64,000 bases of DNA from Streptomyces lasiicapitis (GCF_014646335.1 NZ_BMNG01000006.1:160607-224606); one strand, 5' to 3'; shown: positions 35,482 through 45,058, counted from the first letter of the stretch. Translations and numbers: made by a program. The notes: generated by a model from the letters alone, not told the origin.

Positions 35482-36999
35482 CTACGGCGTGTCCGCGCCC
35501 AGCGCCCGCTTCAGGACCTTCCCCATGTCGTTGCGCGGCAGCGCCTCCACCAGGTGCAGGACGCGGGGCCGCTTGTGCGGGGCCAGGCGGGTCGCGACGT
35601 GGGTGGCGAGGTCGTCGAGGGCGGGGGGAAGGGCGGGGTCGGCGGGGGCGATCCAGGCGACGACGCGCTCGCCGAGGTCGGGGTCGGGTTCGCCGGTGAC
35701 CGCGGCCTCGCGGACCGCGGGGTGTTCGAGGAGGGCGTTCTCGATCTCGCCGGCGCCGATCTTGTAGCCGCCGCTCTTGATGAGGTCGGTGGCCTTGCGG
35801 CCGACGATGCGTACGTAGCCGTCGGCGTCGCGCACCGCCATGTCGCCGGTGCGGAACCAGCCGCCGTCGGCGAAGGCGGCCTCCGTCGCGTCGGGGCGGT
35901 TGAGGTAGGAGGAGAAGAGGTTCGGGCCGCGCACCTGGATCTCGCCGACCGCCTCCGGGCCCGCGTCCGGCGCGATCTCGCCCTCCGCCTCGTCGACCAG
36001 GCGGAGTTCGACCCCGGGCAGGGGCACGCCGACGGTGCCCGCGCGGGGTTCGCCGTCCGCGCGGACGCTGGTGTTCATCAGGGTCTCCGTCATGCCGTAC
36101 CGCTCGACGACGCGGCGTCCCGTCGCGGACGCGATCCGCTCGTGGTCGTGCACCGGCAGCGCCGCCGAACCCGACACGAGGAGTCGCGCGCCCGCGAGGG
36201 CCTTCACCAGCTCGGGCTCGTCGGGCAGCGCCTCCGCGACCCGGTGGTACATCGTCGGCACCCCGAACAGCATCGTCCCGCCCGCGGCCAGCTCGCGCGC
36301 CACGCCCTGCGTGCTGAACCTGCCCAGGTGCCGCACCGCGCCGCCGCGCCGCAGCGGGCCCAGGATGCCGAGGATCAGGCCGTGGACGTGGAAAAGGGGG
36401 AGCGCGTGCACCAGGACGTCGTCCGCGGTCCACTGCCAGGCGTCCTCAAGCGCGTCGAGCGTCGAGGAGATCGCCCGGCGCGGCAGGACGGCGCCCTTGG
36501 GCGGGCCCGTGGTGCCGGAGGTGTAGACGATCAGGGCGGGGGAGGAGGGGTCGAGGGTGTGGGCGGGGAGCGCGGCGGCCGGGCTCACGCCGTCCGCGGA
36601 GGCCCCGGCGCCCGCCGCGTCCACCGCGCCCGCCGCAGGCGCCCTCACATCCACCCGCCCCAGCCCCTCAAGCACCCCGGGCAACCGCTCCCCGGCCCCC
36701 GCCAGCACCAGCGAAGGCTCGCTGTCCGCCACGATGTGCCCCAGCTCACCCTCCCCCGACTTCGGGTTGAGCGGCACCGCGGGCACGCCCGCGACGAGCG
36801 CCGCGACGACGCCCACCGCCGTCTCCAGCGTCGGCGTCGCCCACACGGCCACGCGCGTCGCGCCCGCCGCGGTGAGACGGGACGCCAGCGCGCCGGCCGT
36901 CGCGGCCAGTTCCGCGTACGTCACCACGCGGTCGCCGAACTGCAGGGCGGGGGCGGGGCCCGGCGAGGTCAGGGCGGGGAAGAGAGGCTCGGAATCCAC
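35482..36999 (-). CDS. matB: Malonyl-CoA ligase-type acyl-CoA synthetase
   Basis: 505 aa, GTG 36999 with GAGGAG 8 nt before. ANL superfamily: P-loop IVYTSGTTGPPKGAVLPRR, HALPLFHVHGL with LRRGGAVRHLGRFS (Arg residues suited to a dicarboxylate), A5 ERYGMTETLMNTS, A7 YVRIVGRKATDLIKSGGYKI and C-terminal catalytic Lys in PRNDMGKVLKRAL. Length and motifs match Streptomyces MatB, which makes malonyl- or methylmalonyl-CoA from the free acids. I recall S. coelicolor MatB as SCO2444, consistent with this position. It could supply polyketide extender units or salvage malonate. Divergent from the glycosyltransferase gene. Confidence 0.85.
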   Translation of the reverse strand: MDSEPLFPALTSPGPAPALQFGDRVVTYAELAATAGALASRLTAAGATRVAVWATPTLETAVGVVAALVAGVPAVPLNPKSGEGELGHIVADSEPSLVLAGAGERLPGVLEGLGRVDVRAPAAGAVDAAGAGASADGVSPAAALPAHTLDPSSPALIVYTSGTTGPPKGAVLPRRAISSTLDALEDAWQWTADDVLVHALPLFHVHGLILGILGPLRRGGAVRHLGRFSTQGVARELAAGGTMLFGVPTMYHRVAEALPDEPELVKALAGARLLVSGSAALPVHDHERIASATGRRVVERYGMTETLMNTSVRADGEPRAGTVGVPLPGVELRLVDEAEGEIAPDAGPEAVGEIQVRGPNLFSSYLNRPDATEAAFADGGWFRTGDMAVRDADGYVRIVGRKATDLIKSGGYKIGAGEIENALLEHPAVREAAVTGEPDPDLGERVVAWIAPADPALPPALDDLATHVATRLAPHKRPRVLHLVEALPRNDMGKVLKRALGADTP

Positions 37000-37124
37000 G
37001 GGTCGTACTCCTCAGTGTGTGCACGGCGACTTAATGAGAGCGTTACGCCGCTGAAGGTGCGGTGTCACAGTGATCGTTGAGGCTGAAGCGGCCGTTTGTC
37101 CCTGATTTCAGGGGTTGTTCGGTG

Positions 37125-39656
37125 ATGAACAAGTCAACAGCCAGTAACCGACAGTCATTGGCCGAATCGGTCGGTCGTCGGCCGAGTCGGTTCAACCGGT
37201 CCTCCCCCACAATCCGAACAGGATGGGACCAACACTTGCTCACCTCGCACCTCTCACCCTCATCATCAGCTTCGCCATCCTCTTCCATAGGCCGCGTCCT
37301 CGCCATAGGCGCCCCCGGCCCCGACCGCGAACAGCTCACCAGAGCCCTCGAATCCACGGGATACGAGGTCGACCACGCCGTCCCCGGCGACGTACACCCC
37401 CACATCCGCCAGGCTCCGCCGGACGCCATCGTCGCGCTCGACGACGGGCCCGGCGGGCGTCGCTGCGGGGGCGAGGTCATCACGGAGGTGCGGTCCGAAC
37501 CGGCCGGGCAGGCGCTGCCGCTCGTGATGGTCGGCACTGCGGCACGCGAGCCCGCAGCCGTCGCCGACCTGCTGCGCCGCGGCGCCGACGACTGCCTGCC
37601 CAGCGGCTGCGCGCCCGTCGAACTCTCGGCGCGCATCGCGGCCAAGCTGCACCGCGTCCCCGTACCCGTCGACCAACTCCTCCGCGACCCGCGCACCGGG
37701 CTCTACTCCGGGCCCCACTTCATGGACGAGCTCGACCGTGAGCTGCGCCGGCCCCCGGCCGCGCGGCGTGGCGGCGTCCTCGCCGTCGTCGGGGTCGCCG
37801 AGATGCCCGCCCTGGAGAAGCGGCTCGGGCCGCGCGTGCACCGGGAGGTCGCCGAGCGCCTCGCCCAGGTGGCCGAGAGGCTGGGCAGCGTCTGCGACCG
37901 GCTCGGCTGGGACGACGACGGGCATCTGCTCGTCCTGATGCCCGGCGTCGACGAGGAGACCGCCACGCGCGGCCTCGCCTCGTTCGCGGCCTCCGTCGCG
38001 GGCACCCGCTTCGTCGTCGCGGACGAGAACGTACGCCTCACGCCCGCGATCGGCTTCACCCCGCTCGACGCGTACGAGAGTTCCGCGCCGCAGCCGCAGT
38101 CCCCGACGCAGCCTCGTACGCAGCCGCCGGCGCGGGAAGCCGCCCCCGGTCACGACGAAGCCGCCCGCCGCGCCCGCGAAGCCATCGACGAGGCGCTGCG
38201 CCACCGCGATCTGCGCCCGGTGCGCTGGGAGCCGTGGATGCGGGCGAAGGCGGCCGACGGGCCCCGGCACGCCCGCGCCCGCGTGGGCCTGAGCACCCTG
38301 CGGTCCGCGCTCACCCCGCTCCTGTCGCCCGTGCTGATGCTGCTGCTCGGCGTGGGCGTGCCGTTCCTGCTGTACCAGCAGGCGTACGACCAACTGGGCT
38401 GGGACGTGGCCGCGTACGCCTACTGGGTCGTGGTCGCCGGGCTCGTCGCGTCGGCGCTGCTCATCGTCCTGGAGTGCTTCTTCTCGCTGGACGCCGAGCC
38501 ACGGCCGAAGGCCGCCGCGCAGCCGTATCCGGCGGCGAGCGCGGTCATCGCGGCGTATCTCCCGAACGAGGCGGCGACGATCGTCGACACCGTCGAGTCC
38601 TTTCTGCGCCTGGAGTACCCGGGCGAGTTGGAGATCGTCCTCGCGTACAACACCCCGCACCCGCTGCCCGTGGAGGACACCCTGCGCGAGGTGGCGCGCC
38701 GCGACCCGCGTCTGGTGCTGCTGCCCGTCGCGGGCTCCACGTCCAAGGCGCAGAACCTGAACGCCGCCGTGACGCGGGTGCGCGGCGAGTTCGTGGGCGT
38801 CTTCGACGCCGACCACCACCCGGCGCCGGACGCGTTCCGGCACGCCTGGGACTGGCTGTCCCACGGGTATGACGTCGTGCAGGGGCACTGCGTGGTGCGC
38901 AACGGCGACAGTTCGTGGGTCGCGCGCATGGTGGCCGTCGAGTTCGAGGCCATCTACGCCGTGAGTCATCCGGGCCGCACCCGGCTCTACGGATTCGGGG
39001 TGTTCGGCGGCTCCAACGGCTTCTGGCGCACGGACGTCCTCGCCCGCACCCGGATGCACGGCTCCATGCTGACCGAGGACATCGACTCCACGATGCGGGC
39101 CCTCGGCGCGGGCGCGCGCATCGCCATGGACCGCACCCTCATCTCGCGCGAGCTGGCCCCGACGATGCTGCGGCCCCTGTGGAACCAGCGCTCCCGCTGG
39201 GCGCAGGGCTGGCTCCAGGTGTCGCTGCGGCATCTGCGCGCGGCCCTGCGGTCGGACCGGTTCACGGGCCGTCAGAAGACCGGCCTGTTCGTGCTGTTGG
39301 GGTGGCGCGAGGTGCAGCCCTGGCTCACGCTCCAGATCCTGCCGGTGCTGCTGCACGCCGCTTGGCGCGCCGGCGGCGCGGACAAGCTGGACTGGGCGGT
39401 GCCGGTGTGCCTGATGGCCGCGGCGGTGACGATGTCCGCCGGGGTGGTGCAGGCCGCCTTCGCGTGGCGGCTCGCGGTGCCCGAACTGCGGCGCAAGAAG
39501 GCCTGGTTCTGGCGGTACTTGCTGGTGACCACGGTCTTCTACACCCACTTCAAGAACCTCGTGGCCCGGCAGGCGCATCTCAAGGAGGCGTTGGGCGAGC
39601 GGCAGTGGCGGGTCACCCCGCGCGCGGCCGCGACGGCGGACGCGGAGGCCTCGTGA
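37125..39656 (+). CDS. GT2 glycosyltransferase fused to receiver-like and degenerate GGDEF-like domains
   Basis: 843 aa from ATG 37125; TTG 37077 is an alternative and the first 54 residues are low-complexity Ser/Thr/Arg, so the start is uncertain. Residues about 55-177 resemble a response-regulator receiver (VLAIGAPGPDREQLTRALESTGYEV, AIVALDDGPG). Residues about 186-315 resemble a diguanylate cyclase domain (RDPRTGLYSGPHFMDELDREL), but the GGDEF signature reads GWDDD at 261-265, so cyclase activity is unlikely. Two membrane helices lie at about 396-450. A family-2 glycosyltransferase follows, with FDADHHP, TEDIDST and QRSRWAQG, the motifs of processive cellulose/hyaluronan-type synthases, and more helices at the C-terminus. 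It overlaps the acyltransferase gene by GTGA; together they may build and acylate an exopolysaccharide under nucleotide control. Confidence 0.82.
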   Translation: MNKSTASNRQSLAESVGRRPSRFNRSSPTIRTGWDQHLLTSHLSPSSSASPSSSIGRVLAIGAPGPDREQLTRALESTGYEVDHAVPGDVHPHIRQAPPDAIVALDDGPGGRRCGGEVITEVRSEPAGQALPLVMVGTAAREPAAVADLLRRGADDCLPSGCAPVELSARIAAKLHRVPVPVDQLLRDPRTGLYSGPHFMDELDRELRRPPAARRGGVLAVVGVAEMPALEKRLGPRVHREVAERLAQVAERLGSVCDRLGWDDDGHLLVLMPGVDEETATRGLASFAASVAGTRFVVADENVRLTPAIGFTPLDAYESSAPQPQSPTQPRTQPPAREAAPGHDEAARRAREAIDEALRHRDLRPVRWEPWMRAKAADGPRHARARVGLSTLRSALTPLLSPVLMLLLGVGVPFLLYQQAYDQLGWDVAAYAYWVVVAGLVASALLIVLECFFSLDAEPRPKAAAQPYPAASAVIAAYLPNEAATIVDTVESFLRLEYPGELEIVLAYNTPHPLPVEDTLREVARRDPRLVLLPVAGSTSKAQNLNAAVTRVRGEFVGVFDADHHPAPDAFRHAWDWLSHGYDVVQGHCVVRNGDSSWVARMVAVEFEAIYAVSHPGRTRLYGFGVFGGSNGFWRTDVLARTRMHGSMLTEDIDSTMRALGAGARIAMDRTLISRELAPTMLRPLWNQRSRWAQGWLQVSLRHLRAALRSDRFTGRQKTGLFVLLGWREVQPWLTLQILPVLLHAAWRAGGADKLDWAVPVCLMAAAVTMSAGVVQAAFAWRLAVPELRRKKAWFWRYLLVTTVFYTHFKNLVARQAHLKEALGERQWRVTPRAAATADAEAS

Positions 39657-40951
39657 GTACGGCCGTCGAACCCTCTGAGGGGACCACGCTCACCAAGGAG
39701 CACCCGCTCCCCGCCGAGCCCGTCCCCGGGCCCCGCACCCACAAGCCCGCCCGCGCCCGAGCCGTCGAACTCCAGGGCTTCCGCGGCCTCGCCGCCCTCA
39801 GCACCGTCGTGTTCCACGTGTGGCAGCAGTACTACACGTACGACGCGGCAGGGGCGCACCCGCCCGTCGACAACCCCTACCTCGGCGCGCTGATCTCCCT
39901 CGAGGTCATCGACCTGTTCTTCGTGATGTCGGCGTATCTGCTGACGCTGTCGTACGCCAGAGCCGCCATCGACGGGCCGGCGGCGGGCGGGAGCGGGGTG
40001 CGGTCCGGCCGCGACTTCCTCTTCCGGCGTGCCGTCCGCATCCTGCCGCTGTACTTCCTGGCGGTGCTCGTCGTCTGGTCGAGCCGTAACCCGACGCTGC
40101 CCGGCGACTGGCGCGACCTGGTCGGCCACCTCACCTTCACGCACGTCCTCGACCGCGAGCGCATCTTCTACACGCTCGGCCCCACCTGGTCGCTCTCCCT
40201 CGAAGTCGCCTTCTACCTGGCCCTGGTGGCCCTCGGGCCGCTCGCGATCCGGGCCTGCGCGCGCCTGGCCACGCGGCGGGCGCGGGTGGCGCTGTGCCTG
40301 TCGGGCTGCGCGGCGCTGTTCGCGGCGCCGGTGCTGTGGATCTCGTACGCGCACTACGCACTGGACGTGCCGTACACCGACTGGCCCGTGTACTTCGGCC
40401 CGCAGGCCCGCTTCGGCGGGTTCGCGGCGGGCATGGCGCTCGCCGTGCTGCTCGTGGCGCTGGGGGAGCGGGGGCGGGTGGACGCCCGGGTCGCGACGAC
40501 GCTGTCGCTCGCCGCGCTCGGCGGCCTGTACGCCCTGTCGTACACCGCCGACCCGGAGAACGTCCCGCACACCTACTACCACCCGCTGGCCGCGCTGCTG
40601 TGGTTCGTGCTGCTCCTCGCGACTCTCCACCTGCGCGAACGGGACGGCCGCCGGGTCCGGTGGCACGGGCTGCTGCGGGCACGCTGGGTGACCGGCGTCG
40701 GCCTCATCAGCTACAGCCTCTACATCTGGCACGAGCCGGTCATGCTGGAGCTGGACAAGTGGGGGCTGCTGCCGCGCGGCCAACTCGGCTTCGCTGTCGG
40801 GACGTTGACCGTCGTCGCGGTCGCCGCCGTCGTGGGCGCCGCGAGCTACTGGCTGATCGAGTACCCGGCGGCGCTGCTCGGGCGGGCCCGGGACGCGCGG
40901 GGGGCGCCGCGCGAGTTCTATCCGGAGACCGGGGGTGATACGGCGCGCTGA
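39653..40951 (+). CDS. Acyltransferase family 3 membrane protein
   Basis: 432 aa, GTG 39653 in a GTGA overlap with the glycosyltransferase stop. About ten membrane helices carry the family signature: ARAVELQGFRGLAALSTVVFHVWQQ with the catalytic His, VIDLFFVMSAYLLTL, FLFRRAVRILPLYFLAVL and late helix ISYSLYIWHEPVMLEL. These proteins O-acetylate or O-acylate sugars or lipids at the membrane. Coupling to the GT2 enzyme suggests the same polymer as substrate. Its 3' end overlaps the convergent epoxide-hydrolase-like gene by 34 nt. Confidence 0.88.
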   Translation: MSTAVEPSEGTTLTKEHPLPAEPVPGPRTHKPARARAVELQGFRGLAALSTVVFHVWQQYYTYDAAGAHPPVDNPYLGALISLEVIDLFFVMSAYLLTLSYARAAIDGPAAGGSGVRSGRDFLFRRAVRILPLYFLAVLVVWSSRNPTLPGDWRDLVGHLTFTHVLDRERIFYTLGPTWSLSLEVAFYLALVALGPLAIRACARLATRRARVALCLSGCAALFAAPVLWISYAHYALDVPYTDWPVYFGPQARFGGFAAGMALAVLLVALGERGRVDARVATTLSLAALGGLYALSYTADPENVPHTYYHPLAALLWFVLLLATLHLRERDGRRVRWHGLLRARWVTGVGLISYSLYIWHEPVMLELDKWGLLPRGQLGFAVGTLTVVAVAAVVGAASYWLIEYPAALLGRARDARGAPREFYPETGGDTAR

Positions 40952-42147
40952 CCGTCCCGTACCCCCGCGAAGAACGTCCGCACGTCCTCGACAAGCAGCT
41001 CCGGCGCCTCCAGCGCGGCGAAGTGGCCGCCCCTGTCGTAATCCGCCCAGTGCACCACGTTGTTGATCTTCTCCTCGTCGCGCCGGAGCGCGATGTCCTG
41101 GACCGTGAACTGGGCGATGCCGAGCGGCACGGGGGAGGGGGCGGGCTCGCCCCAGGCCCGCGCCTCCTCGTAGTACAGGGCGGCCGAGGAGCCCGCGGTG
41201 CCGGTGAGCCAGTAGAGGGTCACGTCCGTGAGGAGCGCGTCGCGGTCGACGGCCTCGTGCGGGAGGTCGTGGGCGAGGTCGGTCATGTCCCGGAACTTGT
41301 CGACGATCCAGGCGAGTTGGCCGACGGGTGAGTCCGTCAGGCCGTAGGCGAGGGTCTGCGGCCGGGTGGACTGGATGGCGAGGTAGCCGCCCGCCTCGTT
41401 CATGAACGCGTTCATGCGCCGCACCCGGGCCCGCTCGCGCTCAGTGAGCGTGGGATCGTCCTCGGCGGCGCTCGGATACGTGGTGCCGCCGTTGACGTGC
41501 ACGCCGACGACGCGGTCCGGGGCGAGGGCACCGAGCGCGCGCGAGATCCCGCTGCCGAAGTCGCCGCCCTGCGCGCCGTACGTGTCGTAGCCGAGCCTGC
41601 GCATCAGCTCCGCCCACGCGGCGGCGATCCGCGCCGTCGACCAGCCGGCGTCGCCCGTCGGCCCGGAGAAGCCGAAGCCCGGGATGGACGGGATCACCAG
41701 ATGGAAGTCGCGGGACAGCGGCTCGATCAGCTCCAGGAACTCCACGACGGAGCCGGGCCAGCCGTGGGTGAGGATCAGCGGCAGCGCGTCGGGGTGCGCG
41801 GACCGCACATGGAGGAAGTGCACGGTCTGCCCGTCGATCTCCGTCAGGAACTGCGGGTGCGCGTTGAGGCGGGCCTCCCAGGCGCGCCAGTCGTACCCGT
41901 CGGCCCAGTACGCGGCCAGTTCCCTCAGATACGCGACGGGCACGCCCCGCGCCCACCCCTGCTCCGGCGCCTCGCTCGGCCAGCGCGTGCGCAGCAGCCG
42001 CTCGCGGAGGTCGTCGAGGTCGGCCTGGGGGACGGCGACGCGGAAGGGGCGGATGGCTTCGTCGGCCCCGGTCGTGACGTGGGCGGCGGTGGTGGTGGCG
42101 TGGGCGGTGGTGTCGGAAGCCTTCGAGGAGTGCTCGTTGATGTCCAT
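40918..42147 (-). CDS. Epoxide hydrolase-like alpha/beta hydrolase (EHN family)
   Basis: 409 aa from ATG 42147. N-terminal EHN domain (IRPFRVAVPQADLDDLRERLLRTRWP) followed by the hydrolase core: oxyanion motif LILTHGWPGSVVEF, nucleophile Asp in YGAQGGDFGSGIS and catalytic His in DRGGHFAALEAPELL. Family members open epoxides by an Asp-ester intermediate; in soil actinomycetes they act on xenobiotic or secondary-metabolite epoxides. Divergent from a WYL regulator across 63 nt holding an inverted repeat. Confidence 0.87.
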   Translation of the reverse strand: MDINEHSSKASDTTAHATTTAAHVTTGADEAIRPFRVAVPQADLDDLRERLLRTRWPSEAPEQGWARGVPVAYLRELAAYWADGYDWRAWEARLNAHPQFLTEIDGQTVHFLHVRSAHPDALPLILTHGWPGSVVEFLELIEPLSRDFHLVIPSIPGFGFSGPTGDAGWSTARIAAAWAELMRRLGYDTYGAQGGDFGSGISRALGALAPDRVVGVHVNGGTTYPSAAEDDPTLTERERARVRRMNAFMNEAGGYLAIQSTRPQTLAYGLTDSPVGQLAWIVDKFRDMTDLAHDLPHEAVDRDALLTDVTLYWLTGTAGSSAALYYEEARAWGEPAPSPVPLGIAQFTVQDIALRRDEEKINNVVHWADYDRGGHFAALEAPELLVEDVRTFFAGVRDGQRAVSPPVSG

Positions 42148-42169
42148 GCAGACCACGCTAGGAGCCACC

Positions 42170-42188
42170 TAGGACTACTTCGGTCCTA
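42170..42188. promoter_or_regulatory. Inverted repeat between hydrolase and WYL-regulator genes
   Basis: TAGGAC (42170-42175), 7-nt spacer, GTCCTA (42183-42188). It lies in the 63-nt divergent promoter region, a natural operator position for the adjacent regulator. Confidence 0.55.
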
Positions 42189-42210
42189 ACCGTGCGGCAG
42201 TCTGAGAGAC

Positions 42211-43170
42211 ATGCCGACAACCTCCGCACGCCTCCTCCGGCTGCTCTCCCTGCTCCAGACCCACCGCGACTGGTCGGGCGCCGAACTGGCCGGACGCCTC
42301 GACGTCACCACCCGCACCGTGCGCCGGGACGTGGAGCGACTGCGCGCACTCGGCTACCCCGTGCACGCGAGCGCCGGACTCGCCGGCTACCGGCTCGGCG
42401 CGGGCACGGACCTGCCGCCGCTGCTCCTGGACGACGAGGAGGCGGTGGCCGTGGCCGTGAGCCTGCGCGTCGCGGCCGGCGGCACCGTCGAGGGCATCGC
42501 CGAGACCTCGGTGCGCGCCCTCGCCAAGCTGGAACAGGTCCTGCCGTCCCGCCTGCGCCACCGCGTGCGGGCGCTCGGCAGCATGACGGTGCCGCTGGCC
42601 GACGGCGGACCCACGGTCGCGCCCGAGACGCTGACCGCGCTCGCCGCGGCCTGCCGCGACCACGAGGGCCTGCGCTTCGACTACCGCGCCCACGACGGCA
42701 CCACGACCCGGCGCCGCGCAGACCCGCACCGCCTGGTCTCGTCCGGCCGCCGCTGGTACCTCGTCGCGTACGACACCGACCGCGCCGACTGGCGCACCTT
42801 CCGCGTCGACCGCATCACCCTGCGCACCCCGGGCGGCCCCCGCTTCACGCCCCGTACCCCGCCCGCCGCGGACCTCTCCGCCTACACGTCCCGCGGCCTG
42901 TCCACGTCCCCCTACCGCCACCGGGCCCGCATCACCGTGCACGCCCCCGCCGTCGACGTCGCCGATCGCATGTCTCCCGGCGCCGCCACGGTCGAACCCC
43001 TCACCGCGCGCACCTGCCGCCTCACCTGTGGCTCGGACTCGCTCGACGAACTGGCCCTCTGGGTGGGGCTGTTGGGGGTGCCGTTCGAGATCCATGAGCC
43101 GACGGAACTGGTCGATCACGTACGGGAGTTGGCCGAGCGGCTCGGTGGCAGTGTCAGGCGGTCCACCTGA
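42211..43170 (+). CDS. WYL-domain transcriptional regulator (YafY type)
   Basis: 319 aa, ATG 42211. N-terminal HTH (MPTTSARLLRLLSLLQTHRDWSGAELAGRLDVTTRTVRRDVERL), then a WYL ligand domain with RRWYLVAYDTDRADWRTFRVDRI and a C-terminal WCX region. It would sense a small ligand and control itself and the divergent hydrolase gene through the 42170-42188 repeat. Its 3' end overlaps the convergent Ser/Thr kinase gene by 17 nt. Confidence 0.9.
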   Translation: MPTTSARLLRLLSLLQTHRDWSGAELAGRLDVTTRTVRRDVERLRALGYPVHASAGLAGYRLGAGTDLPPLLLDDEEAVAVAVSLRVAAGGTVEGIAETSVRALAKLEQVLPSRLRHRVRALGSMTVPLADGGPTVAPETLTALAAACRDHEGLRFDYRAHDGTTTRRRADPHRLVSSGRRWYLVAYDTDRADWRTFRVDRITLRTPGGPRFTPRTPPAADLSAYTSRGLSTSPYRHRARITVHAPAVDVADRMSPGAATVEPLTARTCRLTCGSDSLDELALWVGLLGVPFEIHEPTELVDHVRELAERLGGSVRRST

Positions 43171-44911
43171 ACGACTTCAGGGCGCGGTCGAAGTACTGCT
43201 TGCCCTCGGCCTCGTTGGCCGCGGGCGCCGAGACCCACACGTCGTGCATCTTGCCGTTCTCGTTCCAGCTCAGGTCGTAGGTGACGCGGGGGCCGCCGTC
43301 CTCGGCGCCGCCGTTCCAGCGGAAGGTCCACAGGGCGGCGGGCCTGCCGTGGTGAGTGGTGCGGGTGACCGAACCGGCGTGGTAGCCGGGGTAGTTCGAA
43401 GGGCCCTTCTGGTGGGCCTCGCGCATCACCGACAGGGGGCCCTCGGGGGCCCGGGGCTGGGGGTGGACGCCGATGCGGAACTTCTTGCCCGGCGAGTAGT
43501 AGTAGACGCGGGGCGGTTCGGGGGAGCGGGTGAATCCCTCGGGGAGGGTGAGGGAGAAACCGGCCGGGTCGGGGAACTCGCGGTATCCGGCGGGGATCCC
43601 GTCCTTCGTCGCGTCGGGGGACTCGGTGCCGTTCGACGAGGGCTTCTTGCCGGGCCCTTCGGTGGGCTTCGATCCGGAGTCGGCCGACTTCCCGGGCTCG
43701 GGGGTCCCGCGGGGCCCGGTGTCCTGGCCGCCCGGGGACTTCTTCGCGGTGGGCTCCAGGTCCTTGAGGTCCGCGGCCTCCGTCGCCCCCTTGCCGTCGC
43801 GCCCGCCCGCGTCGTCCCCGTCGGATGCCGCCAGCCATATCCCCGTCGCCGTGCCTCCCGCCACCAGGGCGGCCACCAGGGCGCCGATCAGGACGGCTTT
43901 GCGGGAGCGGGGGCGCGAGCGTGGGGCGTGGCCGGAGGGCGGGTGGGGGTCGGGGACGGTTCCGGCCGGGGTGGGGGCCGCCTCGGCGGGGCTCGTGGTG
44001 GCGGGCGGGCCGGCGAGTGTCGCGGGCGTGGCCGGGGCGACCGGTGTCGCGGAGGCGGCCGCCGCAGCGGGTGGTGCGGGCTCGTTCAGCGCCGTACGCA
44101 GAGCCGCCTCCGCGCCGGACGACGTGAGCCGCCGCTCCGGATCGCGTTCCAGCAGGCCCCGGGCCACCGGCAGCAGCGGGCCCAGCTTGTCTTCGGGGAG
44201 GCGGATCTCGTCGAGGACCACCGCGTGCAGCACCCCCGCCACCGAGTCCCGGTGGAACGGTGACGTGCCCGCCACGGCCGTACACAGCAGCACCCCGAGC
44301 GACCACAGGTCGGACTCCGGGCCCGAGCGCCGCCCCGACATCCGCTCCGGCGCCGTGTACTCGGGCGAGCCCACGAACGCCCCGGTCTCCGTCAGTGTCG
44401 TCTGCCCCGCGACCTGCGCGATGCCGAAGTCGGACAGGACGACGCGGCCGGTCTCCGCCTCCAGGAGCACGTTCGCGGGCTTCAGGTCGCGGTGCAGCAC
44501 CCCGGCCGTGTGCGCGGCCCGCAGCGCGGCGAGCAGCGCCAGGCCCACGCGGCCCGCCTCGGCCGAAGGCAGCGGCCCTCCGGCAGCCACCCGGTCGGCC
44601 AGCGACCACCCGTCGACCAGCTCCATCACCAGCCAGGGCCGCGCGGACTCCTCGGGGTGCCGGACCACGTCGTGCAGCACGAGGATGCCGGAATGCTTCA
44701 CCTGCGCCACCGACCGGGCCTCGCGCAGCGTCCGCTCCTGCTGCCGCTCCGTCTCGTCCGCCGAAAGGCCGGCGTTCACGTGCAGTTCCTTGACGGCGAC
44801 GGCACGGCCGAGCAGCTCGTCCCGGGCCCGCCACACCGTGCCCATGCCGCCCCGGCCGAGCCGCGTCTCGATGCGGTAGCGTCCGGCGACCAATTCCCCC
44901 GTGCTTGCCAT
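43154..44911 (-). CDS. Membrane Ser/Thr protein kinase
   Basis: 585 aa, ATG 44911 (weak ribosome site). Kinase domain about 12-275 with glycine loop LGRGGMGTVWRA, Lys41, HRDLKPANV (Asp142), DFG at 161-163 and activation segment TLTETGAFVGSPEYTAPE, which carries the Thr residues autophosphorylated in Hanks-type kinases. An Ala/Pro/Thr linker follows, a membrane helix (KAVLIGALVAALVAGGTATGIWLA, about 345-370), a charged Ser/Gly/Lys linker and an outer domain of about 150 residues (YREFPDPAGFSLTLPEGFTRS...LKSFRW) without PASTA repeats. Ligand unknown. Monocistronic, convergent with the WYL gene. Confidence 0.92.
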   Translation of the reverse strand: MASTGELVAGRYRIETRLGRGGMGTVWRARDELLGRAVAVKELHVNAGLSADETERQQERTLREARSVAQVKHSGILVLHDVVRHPEESARPWLVMELVDGWSLADRVAAGGPLPSAEAGRVGLALLAALRAAHTAGVLHRDLKPANVLLEAETGRVVLSDFGIAQVAGQTTLTETGAFVGSPEYTAPERMSGRRSGPESDLWSLGVLLCTAVAGTSPFHRDSVAGVLHAVVLDEIRLPEDKLGPLLPVARGLLERDPERRLTSSGAEAALRTALNEPAPPAAAAASATPVAPATPATLAGPPATTSPAEAAPTPAGTVPDPHPPSGHAPRSRPRSRKAVLIGALVAALVAGGTATGIWLAASDGDDAGGRDGKGATEAADLKDLEPTAKKSPGGQDTGPRGTPEPGKSADSGSKPTEGPGKKPSSNGTESPDATKDGIPAGYREFPDPAGFSLTLPEGFTRSPEPPRVYYYSPGKKFRIGVHPQPRAPEGPLSVMREAHQKGPSNYPGYHAGSVTRTTHHGRPAALWTFRWNGGAEDGGPRVTYDLSWNENGKMHDVWVSAPAANEAEGKQYFDRALKSFRWTA

Positions 44912-45058
44912 GGGCGCATCATACGAACTCCCCTGAGCCGCGCGGACCTTGGGATTCGGCCTCCCCGGCCGCCACGGCATAACCGCTGGCCACCCCCGCC
45001 ACGGCCGCGTTAGCCTGCGCCGAGCCCGACGTACGTATCCGCATGAGGAGAGCCGCCC

